Source: UBA7803 sp041690675 (lineage in GTDB: Bacteria; Pseudomonadota; Gammaproteobacteria; Pseudomonadales; Azotimanducaceae). Taken from it: a stretch of 64,000 nt of DNA. Below, in pieces: positions 1-9,029 of the stretch (positions within the stretch are counted from its first letter, which is position 1; every line of letters begins with the position of its first letter). The notes beneath the pieces were generated by a model, which was not told where the DNA came from, ran no database searches, and worked only from the letters and a program-made list of their open reading frames with translations. The position numbers and the translations under genes were made by a program. Location: contig JAWLGU010000001.1 of the NCBI GenBank assembly GCA_041690675.1, forward strand, positions 74,368 to 138,367, read 5' to 3'.

Positions 1-587
1 TGCTCGCTCGCGTTCACCAGGGTGGCGGAGCTCTTCACGCTGCTGGTGCCCGGCGCCCGGAACAGCAGCTTGCGGCTGTCGATGTCGTAGAGCACGGCGT
101 CGAGCAGGGTATGGGTGGCGTTCTTCTCGCCGGGCACGATGTAGGCCCCCACCAGGGTCCAGTAGGCCAGGGAGGCGAGACCTTCGTCGGTGAACCTGGT
201 CTGGTCGTAGGAAACCAGGGCGATCACGTCGATCCCGAACATGCGCTTCAGTTGATCGAGGTTTTCGAAGCTTCCCTCGGGCCGAAGATAGGCCGACGGG
301 ATGATCTCGATGCCGCTGACGAACTCCAGATCCTCGAAGTGGCGGCTGACCTTTTCCAGCAGCGCCGCCTTCCGGCTCTCGGTGAGGCCGCTGTCGTCGC
401 GGAAGCGGCTCGGGGTGAACGCCACCCCGACGGTGAGCGGCAGGGTGAGCCGGGGTATCTCCTCGCTCACCCGCACGTTGCGCGAATCCGGGTACAGATA
501 ATCGACCACGCTGCTGTTGCGATGTTGAGCGGTGGTGTGACAGCCGGCCAGGGTCACGAGGGCCAGCAGGATCGCGATGCTTCTCAT
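1..587 (-). CDS. Rhombotarget-type lipoprotein (C-terminus beyond window)
   Basis: Partial gene; 195 residues are visible and the 3' end runs off the left edge. The start ATG at 587 begins a short hydrophobic signal ending in lipobox LAGC (Cys21), so the product should be lipid-anchored. The body contains SSVVDYLYPD, then regions resembling PRLTLPLTVGVAFTP and FGIDVIALVSYDQ, which I recognise from the rhombotarget lipoprotein family (TIGR04179-type), whose members usually end in a GlyGly-CTERM sorting tail cut by a rhombosortase. That tail would lie outside the window. Family assignment is by remembered sequence pattern; the function of the family is not established. Confidence 0.75.
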   Translation of the reverse strand, partial: MRSIAILLALVTLAGCHTTAQHRNSSVVDYLYPDSRNVRVSEEIPRLTLPLTVGVAFTPSRFRDDSGLTESRKAALLEKVSRHFEDLEFVSGIEIIPSAYLRPEGSFENLDQLKRMFGIDVIALVSYDQTRFTDEGLASLAYWTLVGAYIVPGEKNATHTLLDAVLYDIDSRKLLFRAPGTSSVKSSATLVNASE

Positions 588-633
588 ATTCGTGCTTCTC
601 CGAGCCAACGACGCCGCGAGGGGGCGATGCGGA

Positions 634-1314
634 CTATACCGCTTCCCGGCGCTTGAAGTCCGCCACCAGGTGGTCCGCCAGGCGGGTGGGCTCCGGGACC
701 CGGTAGCCGGCACCGCAGGCCAGAGCCCAGCGAATGCTGCTGCCGTGGTTCATGAGATGTCCGGGGCTGACGTAGATGGGTCGCACGCCCTCCCGGGTGC
801 GCAGCACCGAGCCGATGCGGGTGCCGTCCTTCTCGTCGCGCAGGGGCGCCACCGCGCCGCGCTCCGGGCCCGGCTCCTCGGCGACGCCGCAGAGGCGCGA
901 TTTCGCGCAGCCCACCGTGGGCAGCCCCGCCACCAGGCCCAGGTGGCAGGCCAGACCCAGGCGGCGGGGATGAGCAAGACCGTGCCCGTCACAGAGGATG
1001 CCCTCCACGGGCGCGCGCACCCGCCGCAGCAGCTTGAGCAGCACCGGGATCTCGCGGAACGACAGCAGCCCCGGCACGTAAGGGAAGCGCAGACGATCCG
1101 AGGCCGTCCGGCTTTCCACCACTTGCCCGGCGGCCACGTCCCATACCACCGCCGCGGCGAGGATGCGCTGGTCGAGAAACGCGCAATCGAGGCCGACCAC
1201 CAGCCGGGGCAGCGGCGCCCGCACGAGGCGCACCTCCCCCGCCAGACGGCGCTGCACGGCCACGGCCTCCTTCGGGGTGATGCGCCAACGGTGCGGTGCG
1301 CGGGGTATCTCCAT
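634..1314 (-). CDS. nfi: Endonuclease V (deoxyinosine 3'-endonuclease)
   Basis: A 226-residue protein of normal family length. Endonuclease V nicks DNA one phosphodiester 3' of deoxyinosine and so starts alternative excision repair of deaminated adenine. Visible motifs: VVGLDCAF with Asp43, PYVPGLLSFRE with Glu88, and the signature DGHGLAHPRRLGLACHLG with Asp109. These match the three metal-binding acids of characterised homologues. The frame stays open further upstream, but ATG 1314 places the motifs at family-typical positions and gives the usual N-terminus, so I chose it over the upstream codon at 1362. It diverges from the alkylsulfatase gene with about 90 bp between starts. Confidence 0.93.
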   Translation of the reverse strand: MEIPRAPHRWRITPKEAVAVQRRLAGEVRLVRAPLPRLVVGLDCAFLDQRILAAAVVWDVAAGQVVESRTASDRLRFPYVPGLLSFREIPVLLKLLRRVRAPVEGILCDGHGLAHPRRLGLACHLGLVAGLPTVGCAKSRLCGVAEEPGPERGAVAPLRDEKDGTRIGSVLRTREGVRPIYVSPGHLMNHGSSIRWALACGAGYRVPEPTRLADHLVADFKRREAV

Positions 1315-1406
1315 CCGAGCTCCATGAATACGCGGGTCATTGTACGCTGGCTCCCGAGACACCGTGGGGTACGATGGCGCAAAGGAAAGCGAGAGCGCGA
1401 CGAGTC

Positions 1407-3353
1407 ATGTACCCGGGCACCACTCCCCTCCCCGAGCACCTTCGCCACAGCAAACCGGCCACCGGGCACACCCGGGCCGCCAACCGCAAGGTGCAGAACG
1501 CCCTGCCCTTCGAGGATCGCCGCAGCTTCGACAATGCCCGTCGCGGCTTCATCGCGAGCCTCGACCAGGTCACCATCGGCCACGATCACGCCGACCGGGC
1601 GGCCTACGACCTGAGCCGGGTCGACTTTCTCGCAGCAGAGGCGCCGGACACGGTCAACCCGAGCCTGTGGCGCCAGGCGCAGCTGAACGCCATTCACCAC
1701 GGGCTGTTCGAGGTGACGGATGGGCTGTATCAGGTGCGCTCCTACGACATTGCCAACATGACTCTCATCCGGGGCGACACCGGATGGATCGTGGTGGATC
1801 CGCTGACATGTACCGAGACCGCCCGCGCCGCACTCGCGCTCGCCAACCGGCACCTGGGCGAACGGCCGGTGGTGGCGGTCATCCACACCCACAGCCACGC
1901 CGATCACTTCGCAGGCGTGCTCGGGGTGGTGAGCGCCGAGGCGGTGGAGTCCGGCGCCGTGCGGGTGATCGCGCCGGAGCACTACGTGAACGAAGCGCTC
2001 TCGGAGAACGTGCTGGCGGGTAACGTCATGAACCGCCGCGCCACCTACATGTACGGCAATCTGTTGCCCCACGCTGCCACCGGGTTCGTAACCACGGGTC
2101 TCGGGGCCGCGCTGTCCATGGGCACCACCGGCTTCGTGGTTCCCAATGACGTCGTCACGCGGACCGGCGAGACCCGTACCGTGGACGGCATCGAGTTCGA
2201 GTTCCAGATGACCCCGGGCACGGAAGCGCCGGCGGAGTTCGTCTTCTACCTGCCCCAGTTCCAGGCGCTGTGCATGGCCGAGATCACGTCCCATCACCTG
2301 CACAACGTCTACACCCTGCGAGGTGCCCAGGTGCGCGACGCCCTGGCGTGGAGCGCCCAGATTCAGGAGTCCATGGACCTGTTCGGCGATCGCCTGGAAA
2401 TCCAGTTCGCCTCCCACCACTGGCCCATCTGGGGCCGCCAGGAAGCGCTCGACTACCTGGCCAAGCAACGGGACCTCTACAAGTACATCCACGACCAGAC
2501 CCTGCGGCTCGCCAATTTCGGCTACACGAAGGAGGAGATCGCCGAGCAACTTCGCCTACCCGATTCCCTGGCGCGGGAGTTCTCCAACCGCGACTACTAC
2601 GGCACCGTGCACCACAACGCCCGGGCGGTGTACGTGAAGTATCTCGGGTATTTCGACGGCAACCCCGCTCACCTCTACCCGCTGCCCCCGGTGGAGGCCG
2701 GCCGGCGTTACGTCGAGTTCATGGGCGGCGCCGATGCCGTGGTGGAGAAAGCCCGCGGCTCTTTCGAGACCGGCGACTACCGCTGGGTCGTGGAAGTGCT
2801 GAATCATGTTGTGATGGCGAACCCGGAGCACCAGGCTGCAAAGGCCCTTCTCGCCGACGCCCTGGAGCAGCTCGGCTACCAGGCGGAATCGGCCCCCTGG
2901 CGCAATTTCTTTCTCTCCGGCGCCCTGGAGCTTCGGCACGGGCTGCCCGCCACCGGCACGGCCTTCGCCGCCAGCGAAGGCATGGCCCGGGGCATGCCCA
3001 TCGAGAACCTGTTCCAGACCATGGCGGTGCGGCTCAATGGTCCGAAGGCCGACGGCGTGCGGCTCGCCATCAACCTGGACTTCGGCGATCTCCGCCGGCG
3101 CTATCTGCTGATCATCGACAACAGCGTGCTGCACGCTTTTCCGGACAAGCGTTCGGACACGGCCGATGCGGAGCTCGCCGTCACCGCTCTCGACTTCAAG
3201 CGCATGATCATGGGACTCACGACCGCCGGTGATCTCATGACCGAGGGGCGGTTGGCCATCCACGGTGACGCCGGGGCGCTGGCGCGGCTCGGCGAGCTGT
3301 TCGACCGCTTCGAGCGGCGCTTCCCCATCGTCACGCCACGCGGAGCGACTTGA
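1407..3353 (+). CDS. Alkyl sulfatase, metallo-beta-lactamase fold (SdsA-like)
   Basis: A 648-residue enzyme expected to hydrolyse primary or secondary alkyl sulfate esters to alcohol and sulfate. It carries the zinc motif THSHADHFAG (His162, His164, Asp166, His167), then the conserved blocks PEHYVNEALSENVLAGN, MTPGTEAPAEF and FASHHWPIWG, a helical dimerisation region, and a C-terminal SCP2-like lipid-binding domain. No Sec signal is evident, unlike the secreted SdsA1, so it may be cytoplasmic. An in-frame ATG at 1374 is an alternative start; I chose 1407 because the family N-terminus begins near here. The 3' end overlaps the convergent TRAP permease by 23 bp. Confidence 0.9.
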   Translation: MYPGTTPLPEHLRHSKPATGHTRAANRKVQNALPFEDRRSFDNARRGFIASLDQVTIGHDHADRAAYDLSRVDFLAAEAPDTVNPSLWRQAQLNAIHHGLFEVTDGLYQVRSYDIANMTLIRGDTGWIVVDPLTCTETARAALALANRHLGERPVVAVIHTHSHADHFAGVLGVVSAEAVESGAVRVIAPEHYVNEALSENVLAGNVMNRRATYMYGNLLPHAATGFVTTGLGAALSMGTTGFVVPNDVVTRTGETRTVDGIEFEFQMTPGTEAPAEFVFYLPQFQALCMAEITSHHLHNVYTLRGAQVRDALAWSAQIQESMDLFGDRLEIQFASHHWPIWGRQEALDYLAKQRDLYKYIHDQTLRLANFGYTKEEIAEQLRLPDSLAREFSNRDYYGTVHHNARAVYVKYLGYFDGNPAHLYPLPPVEAGRRYVEFMGGADAVVEKARGSFETGDYRWVVEVLNHVVMANPEHQAAKALLADALEQLGYQAESAPWRNFFLSGALELRHGLPATGTAFAASEGMARGMPIENLFQTMAVRLNGPKADGVRLAINLDFGDLRRRYLLIIDNSVLHAFPDKRSDTADAELAVTALDFKRMIMGLTTAGDLMTEGRLAIHGDAGALARLGELFDRFERRFPIVTPRGAT

Positions 3354-5205
3354 CCAGCGCCAGGCTCCTGGGCATGACCACCAGCAGCGCGAGCCCTGCG
3401 CCCGTGAGCGTCTGCAGGCTCGGCGGCCCCGGCAGGAACGGCGGCAGGGCCACCAGCATGCCCCCCGCCACCAGCACGAGGCGTTGCAGCGGGTTCCAGC
3501 GCGGCCCCAGCCGGGGCACGTAGCTCTGGATGCCGCATACCACCAGATAGATCCCGCACAGCGACGTAGCCAGGGCCACCACGAGATCCATGAGCGACCC
3601 CTCCAGCAGCAACGCGGGACTCCACACGAACATGAAGGGGATGAAGTAGATCACGCTGCCGAGCCGCATGGCGGCCGCGCCGGTGGCCAGCGGTCGTGCG
3701 CCCGCCACGGACGCCGCGGCGTAGGCGCCCAACGCCACCGGCGGGGTGATGAACGACAGCATGGCCCAGTAGAGGATGAACAGATGCACGGCCATGGGGC
3801 TGAGCCCGCCCTGGATCAGCGCCGGGGCCAGCACGATGGCCAGGAAGATGTAGGCGGCGGTGACCGTCATGCCGATGCCCAGCACGAAGCTGGTGGCCGC
3901 GCCCATGATCAGCAGCAGCCACACCGAGTCCCCGGCCAGATACAGCAGATCGTTCACCAGGGTGCCGGAGAGCCCCGTGAGCGACAGGGCGCCGACGATG
4001 AGCCCTACCCCCGCGAGCACCGCGGCGAGCTCCGCCAGCAGCCGCCCGGCGGCCTCGAGAAAGTCCACGGCCTGAGACACGCCCCAGCGATGGCGCCGGC
4101 CGATCTGGTTGAGCGCGAGCAGCGCAGCGGTGGCCACATAGGGCGCCACCGATTCCCGTTGCAGCACCAGGAGGAGCACGACCAAAGCAACGAACGCCCC
4201 GAGATAATGCCAGCCTTCCCGAAGCGTCTGGCCCACCTTCGGCAGATCGCGGCGGTCGAGACCTTCGAGCCCCCGCACCGCGGCGTGGGCATCCACCTGC
4301 AGGAACAAACCGGTGAAGTAGAGGATCGAGGGCACCGCGGCGGCCAGCGCCACCTCGTAGTAGGGGACTTCCAGAAACGTGGCCATGACGAAGGCCGTGG
4401 AGCCCATGATGGGGGGCAGTAGCACGCCCCCCGTGGAAGCGCACGCCTCCACCCCGCCCGCCACTTCTCCTCTCAGGCCCGTGGCCTTCATGGCGGGGAT
4501 GGTGATGGGCCCGGTGGTGAGCACGTTGGTGACCACGCTGCCGCTCATGGAGCCCATGAGCCCGCTGGAGACGATGGCCACCTTCGCCGCGCCGCCCCGC
4601 ACGCCGCCGAGCAGCGCGAATGCGAGATCGAGAAAGAACCGGCCGCCCCCCGTGTGCTGGAGGGCCAGCCCGAACAACACGAATCCGATCACCAGCTCGG
4701 CGAAGGCGCGGAACGGCAGGCCGAACACGCTCTCGATGCTGAGCACGTGATATGCCGCGGTCTGCGCCAGGTCTGCGGGCATGCCGGCAAACGGCCCCGG
4801 CAGACGATCCGCCACCACGGGCATCAACGAGAACGCCAGGGTGATGACGAACAGGGCCCAGCCCCCCGCCCGCCGCACCGCCTCCAGCAAGAGCACCCAG
4901 AGCCCCGCGGCCAGCCAGGTGGCCGTAGGGGGCGCGCCGAATTCCCAGCCCAGGTCGACGATCTCGCCGGCGTGGGCGAAGAAGTAGCCGCAGCAGACCG
5001 CCACCGCCAACGCCAACGTCACGTCCAGCGGCCGCCAGCGCGGAAACACCAGATACGCCAGCGGCAGCAACAGGCCCAGCAACGCGAAGTAGTAGTGGGT
5101 TTCCAGGCGGATCCAGGAGGCCAGCCACGGATCGCCGAACAGTCGCAGGGTGTCCATGGCCAGCAGCAGAGCGGCTGCCGCCACCCCGGCCACCAGATAT
5201 CGCAT
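3331..5205 (-). CDS. TRAP transporter fused permease (4TM/12TM)
   Basis: A 624-residue, very hydrophobic inner-membrane protein. It matches the fused small (4TM) and large (12TM) TRAP permease: an N-terminal membrane block followed by the DctM-like region, which includes GSMSGSVVTNVLTTGPITIPAMK and a glycine-rich scaffold. It would drive ion-coupled uptake of a solute delivered by the TAXI receptor encoded 17 bp upstream (5223-6389). Start ATG 5205 follows a GGGAG Shine-Dalgarno sequence; the frame is open farther upstream, but that stretch is an arginine-rich shadow of the receptor gene. The substrate cannot be told from sequence; TAXI systems often carry dicarboxylates or glutamate. Confidence 0.92.
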   Translation of the reverse strand: MRYLVAGVAAAALLLAMDTLRLFGDPWLASWIRLETHYYFALLGLLLPLAYLVFPRWRPLDVTLALAVAVCCGYFFAHAGEIVDLGWEFGAPPTATWLAAGLWVLLLEAVRRAGGWALFVITLAFSLMPVVADRLPGPFAGMPADLAQTAAYHVLSIESVFGLPFRAFAELVIGFVLFGLALQHTGGGRFFLDLAFALLGGVRGGAAKVAIVSSGLMGSMSGSVVTNVLTTGPITIPAMKATGLRGEVAGGVEACASTGGVLLPPIMGSTAFVMATFLEVPYYEVALAAAVPSILYFTGLFLQVDAHAAVRGLEGLDRRDLPKVGQTLREGWHYLGAFVALVVLLLVLQRESVAPYVATAALLALNQIGRRHRWGVSQAVDFLEAAGRLLAELAAVLAGVGLIVGALSLTGLSGTLVNDLLYLAGDSVWLLLIMGAATSFVLGIGMTVTAAYIFLAIVLAPALIQGGLSPMAVHLFILYWAMLSFITPPVALGAYAAASVAGARPLATGAAAMRLGSVIYFIPFMFVWSPALLLEGSLMDLVVALATSLCGIYLVVCGIQSYVPRLGPRWNPLQRLVLVAGGMLVALPPFLPGPPSLQTLTGAGLALLVVMPRSLALVKSLRVA

Positions 5206-5222
5206 CACGGAGGACTCCCGTT

Positions 5223-6389
5223 TCAAGGCGCCGCGGAATCCGTCCACACGGGATCGAAGCCCGCCGCCTCCAGGGCGGCGGCGCGGGCATTGAGCCAGGC
5301 GGCGACGAAGGCGTCGCCGGTGACGGGCTCCGCGGCCTTCACCTCCGCCCAAGTCCGCGCCAGCACCCGCTGACGCGCGAGCAGGCGCTGATTATGAGCT
5401 TCCATGGCATCCGTCCACACACCCACCTCACGGAAATAGCGGACCGCCCCCGCGTGGTACGGCACCACCCACTGAAACAGCTGGCGCTCCAGCGCCCAGC
5501 CGATGGCGCCGGGATCCGCATCCTTGAACTCGTCGTAGTGCCGGTGAATCACCCGGGCCAGGGCGTGGACCATGGCTTCGTCCGTGTCGTCGAGGGCGAT
5601 GAGCAACGGGTAGGGATACGTGGCCCCCTCGTGGGGATCTGCCGCGCTGATGCCCGCGCCCCGAGAGGCCACGTGGGGCGTGAAGTACGGAGCGATCCGC
5701 ATGATTCCCGCCCAGCAGGCGTCGTCGCCGTGCGGCGCCGGGGGCCAGAATATGCCCCGGGGGGAGGCTTCCAGCTTACGGGTGGGGCCGGACACCGTGG
5801 TGGCGTACGCGGCGTCGATCTGCCCGTTGACGATCCCCGTCCACATGGCGTTGTAGCCGGGAAACTCGACCCGCTCGACGTCGTCCCAGGTGAGCCCGCC
5901 GCATGCCAGAAAAGCTTCGGTGGAAACGTTCAGCGAGGGCGCTCCGCGCACGTAGGGCACGCGACGGCCCCGCAGCTCGGCGAAGCGGGTGACGCCGGTG
6001 TCGGCGGCCACGGCCAGCGCCTGATTGCTGTCGCCGTTGGAGGTCAGCACCAGGCGCAGCGGCAACGGGCCCCACTCGGGGTTGGCGAACTGGAACACCC
6101 CCTCCTGGGCGAAATAGGTGGCCACGCCGTTGGCGGAGAACTGCACGCGCCCGCGGACGAGCGGGAGCAGGCGGGACACGTCGTTCTTGCCGGGCAGCAC
6201 CCGCAGGGTCACGCCGTAATGGTCCTTGAGCACCTTGCCGATGGCCACCGCCTGGTTATAGCCGGTGGTGCCCAGATTGTAGGCGCTCCACGCCAGGTTG
6301 CGCGGCAGCGCCTGGTCCACCGCCCAGCCGGACCCGGTCATCCACGTGCCCAGCACGATCCCCACGGCCCATCGGTTCAGCCTGCCCAC
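5223..6389 (-). CDS. TRAP transporter solute receptor, TAXI family
   Basis: A 388-residue periplasmic binding protein with an N-terminal signal peptide (hydrophobic residues about 6-22, likely cleavage after GWA). Family features include AYNLGTTGYNQAVAIGKVL near the N-terminus, the glycine-rich ligand region around LPGKNDVSRLLPL, and the VNGQIDAAYAT block. It is the first gene of a two-gene operon with the fused permease. Its promoter region (6390-6502) is shared divergently with the carboxylesterase. Its longer form compared with the usual 320-residue TAXI receptors is seen in proteins that work with fused permeases. Ligand unknown. Confidence 0.9.
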   Translation of the reverse strand: MGRLNRWAVGIVLGTWMTGSGWAVDQALPRNLAWSAYNLGTTGYNQAVAIGKVLKDHYGVTLRVLPGKNDVSRLLPLVRGRVQFSANGVATYFAQEGVFQFANPEWGPLPLRLVLTSNGDSNQALAVAADTGVTRFAELRGRRVPYVRGAPSLNVSTEAFLACGGLTWDDVERVEFPGYNAMWTGIVNGQIDAAYATTVSGPTRKLEASPRGIFWPPAPHGDDACWAGIMRIAPYFTPHVASRGAGISAADPHEGATYPYPLLIALDDTDEAMVHALARVIHRHYDEFKDADPGAIGWALERQLFQWVVPYHAGAVRYFREVGVWTDAMEAHNQRLLARQRVLARTWAEVKAAEPVTGDAFVAAWLNARAAALEAAGFDPVWTDSAAP

Positions 6390-6502
6390 ACGACTCCCCC
6401 GGCGCGAAAAAAGACCGACATGTTACCGTGCCGGGGGCTGGAAGGTGCACTCCGGGCCGGCCGGGGTTAGGCTCTGCGTACACGACACCGCAGGGGGAGC
6501 CA

Positions 6503-7975
6503 GTGATCATCGCCGAAACCACCAGCGGCCCGGTGGAGGGCCGGGAGAAGGACGGTGTGCTGCTGTTTGCCGGCATTCCGTACGCGGCACCGCCCACCGG
6601 TGCCAGGCGATTTCGCGCTGCCGAGCCCGTGGAGCCCTGGCGCGAGGTGCGGCCGGCGAGACGCTTCGGCCCGGCGGCACCCCAGGTGCCCACCGGCGGG
6701 CTCACGTCCAGCACCGCGGTGCGCTGGGACGAGGACTGCCTGTTCCTCAACATCACCACCCCGGCCCTGGACGACAGGCGACGGCCGGTGCTGTTCTGGA
6801 TCCACGGCGGCGGCTACCGCACCGGTCAGGGTGCCGTGCCCTGGTACAACGGCGCCCGGTTCGCGAGCCGCGGCGATCTGGTGGTGGTCAGCATCAACTA
6901 CCGTTTGGGGGCCCTGGGGTTCACCGATCTCTCCGCCTTCGGCGCCGACTACGCCACCTCCGGCGCCAACGGCATCCTCGATCAGATCACGGCGCTTCGC
7001 TGGGTCCGTGACAACATCGCGCGGTTCGGCGGCGACCCGCAGCGGGTGACCATCGCCGGCGAGTCCGCGGGCGCCTTCAGCGTCTGCACCCTGCTGGCGA
7101 GCCCGCTGGCGGAAGGACTGTTCCGCGGCGCCATCGCCGAGAGCGGCGGCGCCTACCACACCCTGCCCCCTACGGCGGGCCGGCTTGTGGCAGAGCGCCT
7201 GCTCGCGGACTTGAAGGCCGACGATCCCCGAGGGCTGCAGGGGCTTCCTGCGGAGGCGATCCTCGAGGCTCAGACCCGCATCAGCAACGACATCGGCGAA
7301 GGCGCCGGCACCCTCGAAACCTTCGGGGTCGCAGTTCCGCCGTTCTATCCGGTGGAAGGCAATCCCGTCGTACCGGTCACGCCCCAGCAGGCCATCGCCA
7401 CCGGAGCTTCCCGTCAGGTGCCCCTGCTGTCCGGCACCAACCGTCACGAAACCACCCTGTGGGGCTACGGCGAGGTGGATGCGGCGCGCCTCGAGCGAAT
7501 CGCCGAACGTTACGGTGCGGCGTCCACCCTGGCGGCGTACCGGCGAAACAGGCCCCATGCGAGCCCGAGCGAGCTGCTCATCGCGTTCACCACCGATCAC
7601 ATGTTCCGCATCCCAGCGCTGCGGCTTCTGGAAGCCCGCGGCGCAACGGCCGGCGCGCAGAGCTGGCTGTACTGGTTCTGCTGGGAATCGCGCGCCTTCG
7701 AGGGGCGCCTCGGCGCCACCCACGCACTGGAAATCCCCTTCGTCTTCGACAACCTGGATCGCCCCGGGGTGGAAGTCTTCCTGGGCCCCGGAGATCGGCC
7801 CCAGGACCTGGCCCAGGCCATGCACCAGGCCTGGATCGCCTTCATTCGCGACCAGGACCCGGGGTGGGAGGCCTACGACCTGGAGCGCCGGCCTACCATG
7901 AAGTTCGATATCACCTGTGAGCTGGTCATGGACCCGGACGGCGACGAGCGCGAGGCGTGGCAGGGTTTGCGATGA
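6503..7975 (+). CDS. Carboxylesterase type B
   Basis: A 490-residue alpha/beta hydrolase of the cholinesterase/carboxylesterase family. The nucleophile is Ser188 in GESAG, following FGGDPQRVTIA. The early block FAGIPYAAPPTGARRF, the oxyanion-hole segment WIHGGGYRTGQG and the late His region THALEIPFVF are all present. Start GTG 6503 sits six bases after a strong AGGGGGAG Shine-Dalgarno sequence, which decides it over an ATG at 6428. There is no signal peptide, so it is probably cytoplasmic. It lies among alkylsulfatase, TRAP and dioxygenase genes, suggesting a role in breakdown of an imported ester, but the substrate is unknown. Confidence 0.92.
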   Translation: MIIAETTSGPVEGREKDGVLLFAGIPYAAPPTGARRFRAAEPVEPWREVRPARRFGPAAPQVPTGGLTSSTAVRWDEDCLFLNITTPALDDRRRPVLFWIHGGGYRTGQGAVPWYNGARFASRGDLVVVSINYRLGALGFTDLSAFGADYATSGANGILDQITALRWVRDNIARFGGDPQRVTIAGESAGAFSVCTLLASPLAEGLFRGAIAESGGAYHTLPPTAGRLVAERLLADLKADDPRGLQGLPAEAILEAQTRISNDIGEGAGTLETFGVAVPPFYPVEGNPVVPVTPQQAIATGASRQVPLLSGTNRHETTLWGYGEVDAARLERIAERYGAASTLAAYRRNRPHASPSELLIAFTTDHMFRIPALRLLEARGATAGAQSWLYWFCWESRAFEGRLGATHALEIPFVFDNLDRPGVEVFLGPGDRPQDLAQAMHQAWIAFIRDQDPGWEAYDLERRPTMKFDITCELVMDPDGDEREAWQGLR

Positions 7976-8009
7976 AAGCCAGCGGACCGCGGGCCTTCGC
8001 CTGAAGCGG

Positions 8010-9029
8010 CTACTCCAGGCTCAGCCACAGCCGCAGCAGGTGCCGGGGCCCGGCCGGATCGTCCTCGTAGGCCGTGCGCGCATGGGCGATGGTGTGATTC
8101 GAGAGGAACTGCATGTCCCCCGCTTGCAGCCACATGTCGAGGTGCACGTCCGGATCCGCCGCCACCGTATCGTAGAGGTCCAGGATCGTGCGCTCCGCGT
8201 CGCTCAGCTCCACGCCGTGGAGCCGCTCCACCGAGCGGAAGTACTCGCTGTGGTAGAAGGTTCTGAGCAGTCCGTTGCTGTAGCGGCACGGCGGCACTTC
8301 GCTGAACGGGGGCGCCCCCGGGGCCTGCTCGCCCCGGCTGTCGAGCTTGAACGGCTCGAACACCCGGGCCACCAGATCAGGATGCTGGCGCTGCAGCTCG
8401 TTGAACAAGGTCACGGTGCTGACGATGCGGCTCTGGCCCCCTGACAGGGCCGGCCGCTGGCACGCCAGCCCCACCACGTCCGCCGCGTCGCAATGAAAGC
8501 CGATGTCGCTGCGCGTGCGGTAGAGCCGAACCGCCGGGTTGTCAAGCGCCTCCCCGTAATCGCGCACGTGGCCGAGCAGCTCCTGCTGCGGATTCTGGGC
8601 GCCCGGCACTCCCAGATGGTGGCCGATGCCCCAGAACGCCAGCGCGGCGTCCGCCTCGGACCACCGGGTGAGCGGAAGCGCCTGGACCACCACGAACCCC
8701 AGCCCCCGCTGAATCATGCTGCGCCAGATGGAGATCTCCTGGGCCATGGCGGCCAGGGGGAAATCCTCCCGAGTCACCTCGGCGAGGGAGAGGTTGCGCC
8801 GGCGCACCTGCTCCAGGGCGCGCTCCAGCTCAGCCAGGTGGACCTCGCTCAGCACCCGCCGCCACAGTGACTCGCGCCGGCGCAGGGCCTCGCCCCGCCA
8901 CGCCGCGGGCCCGTCTACCGGCCCGTCCGGTACCCGTTCGTGGACCCGGGCGAAGTAGTGCCGGGTCTGGGCGCCGAAGCTGCGAAACCCCGGGGCCACC
9001 CCGGCCGGAACGTCGGTCAGCGGCGTCAT
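8010..9029 (-). CDS. TauD/TfdA-family Fe(II)/2-oxoglutarate dioxygenase
   Basis: A 339-residue non-haem iron oxygenase. The iron-binding facial triad is visible as FHCD (His179, Asp181) and NHTIAHAR (His316), followed by the 2-oxoglutarate-binding arginine in the RHLLRLW region. Related enzymes hydroxylate small molecules such as sulfonates, phenoxyacetates or betaines; the substrate here is unknown. Its ATG overlaps the stop of the bacterioferritin gene by 4 bp (ATGA), so the two are almost certainly co-translated. It is convergent with the carboxylesterase. Confidence 0.88.
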   Translation of the reverse strand: MTPLTDVPAGVAPGFRSFGAQTRHYFARVHERVPDGPVDGPAAWRGEALRRRESLWRRVLSEVHLAELERALEQVRRRNLSLAEVTREDFPLAAMAQEISIWRSMIQRGLGFVVVQALPLTRWSEADAALAFWGIGHHLGVPGAQNPQQELLGHVRDYGEALDNPAVRLYRTRSDIGFHCDAADVVGLACQRPALSGGQSRIVSTVTLFNELQRQHPDLVARVFEPFKLDSRGEQAPGAPPFSEVPPCRYSNGLLRTFYHSEYFRSVERLHGVELSDAERTILDLYDTVAADPDVHLDMWLQAGDMQFLSNHTIAHARTAYEDDPAGPRHLLRLWLSLE

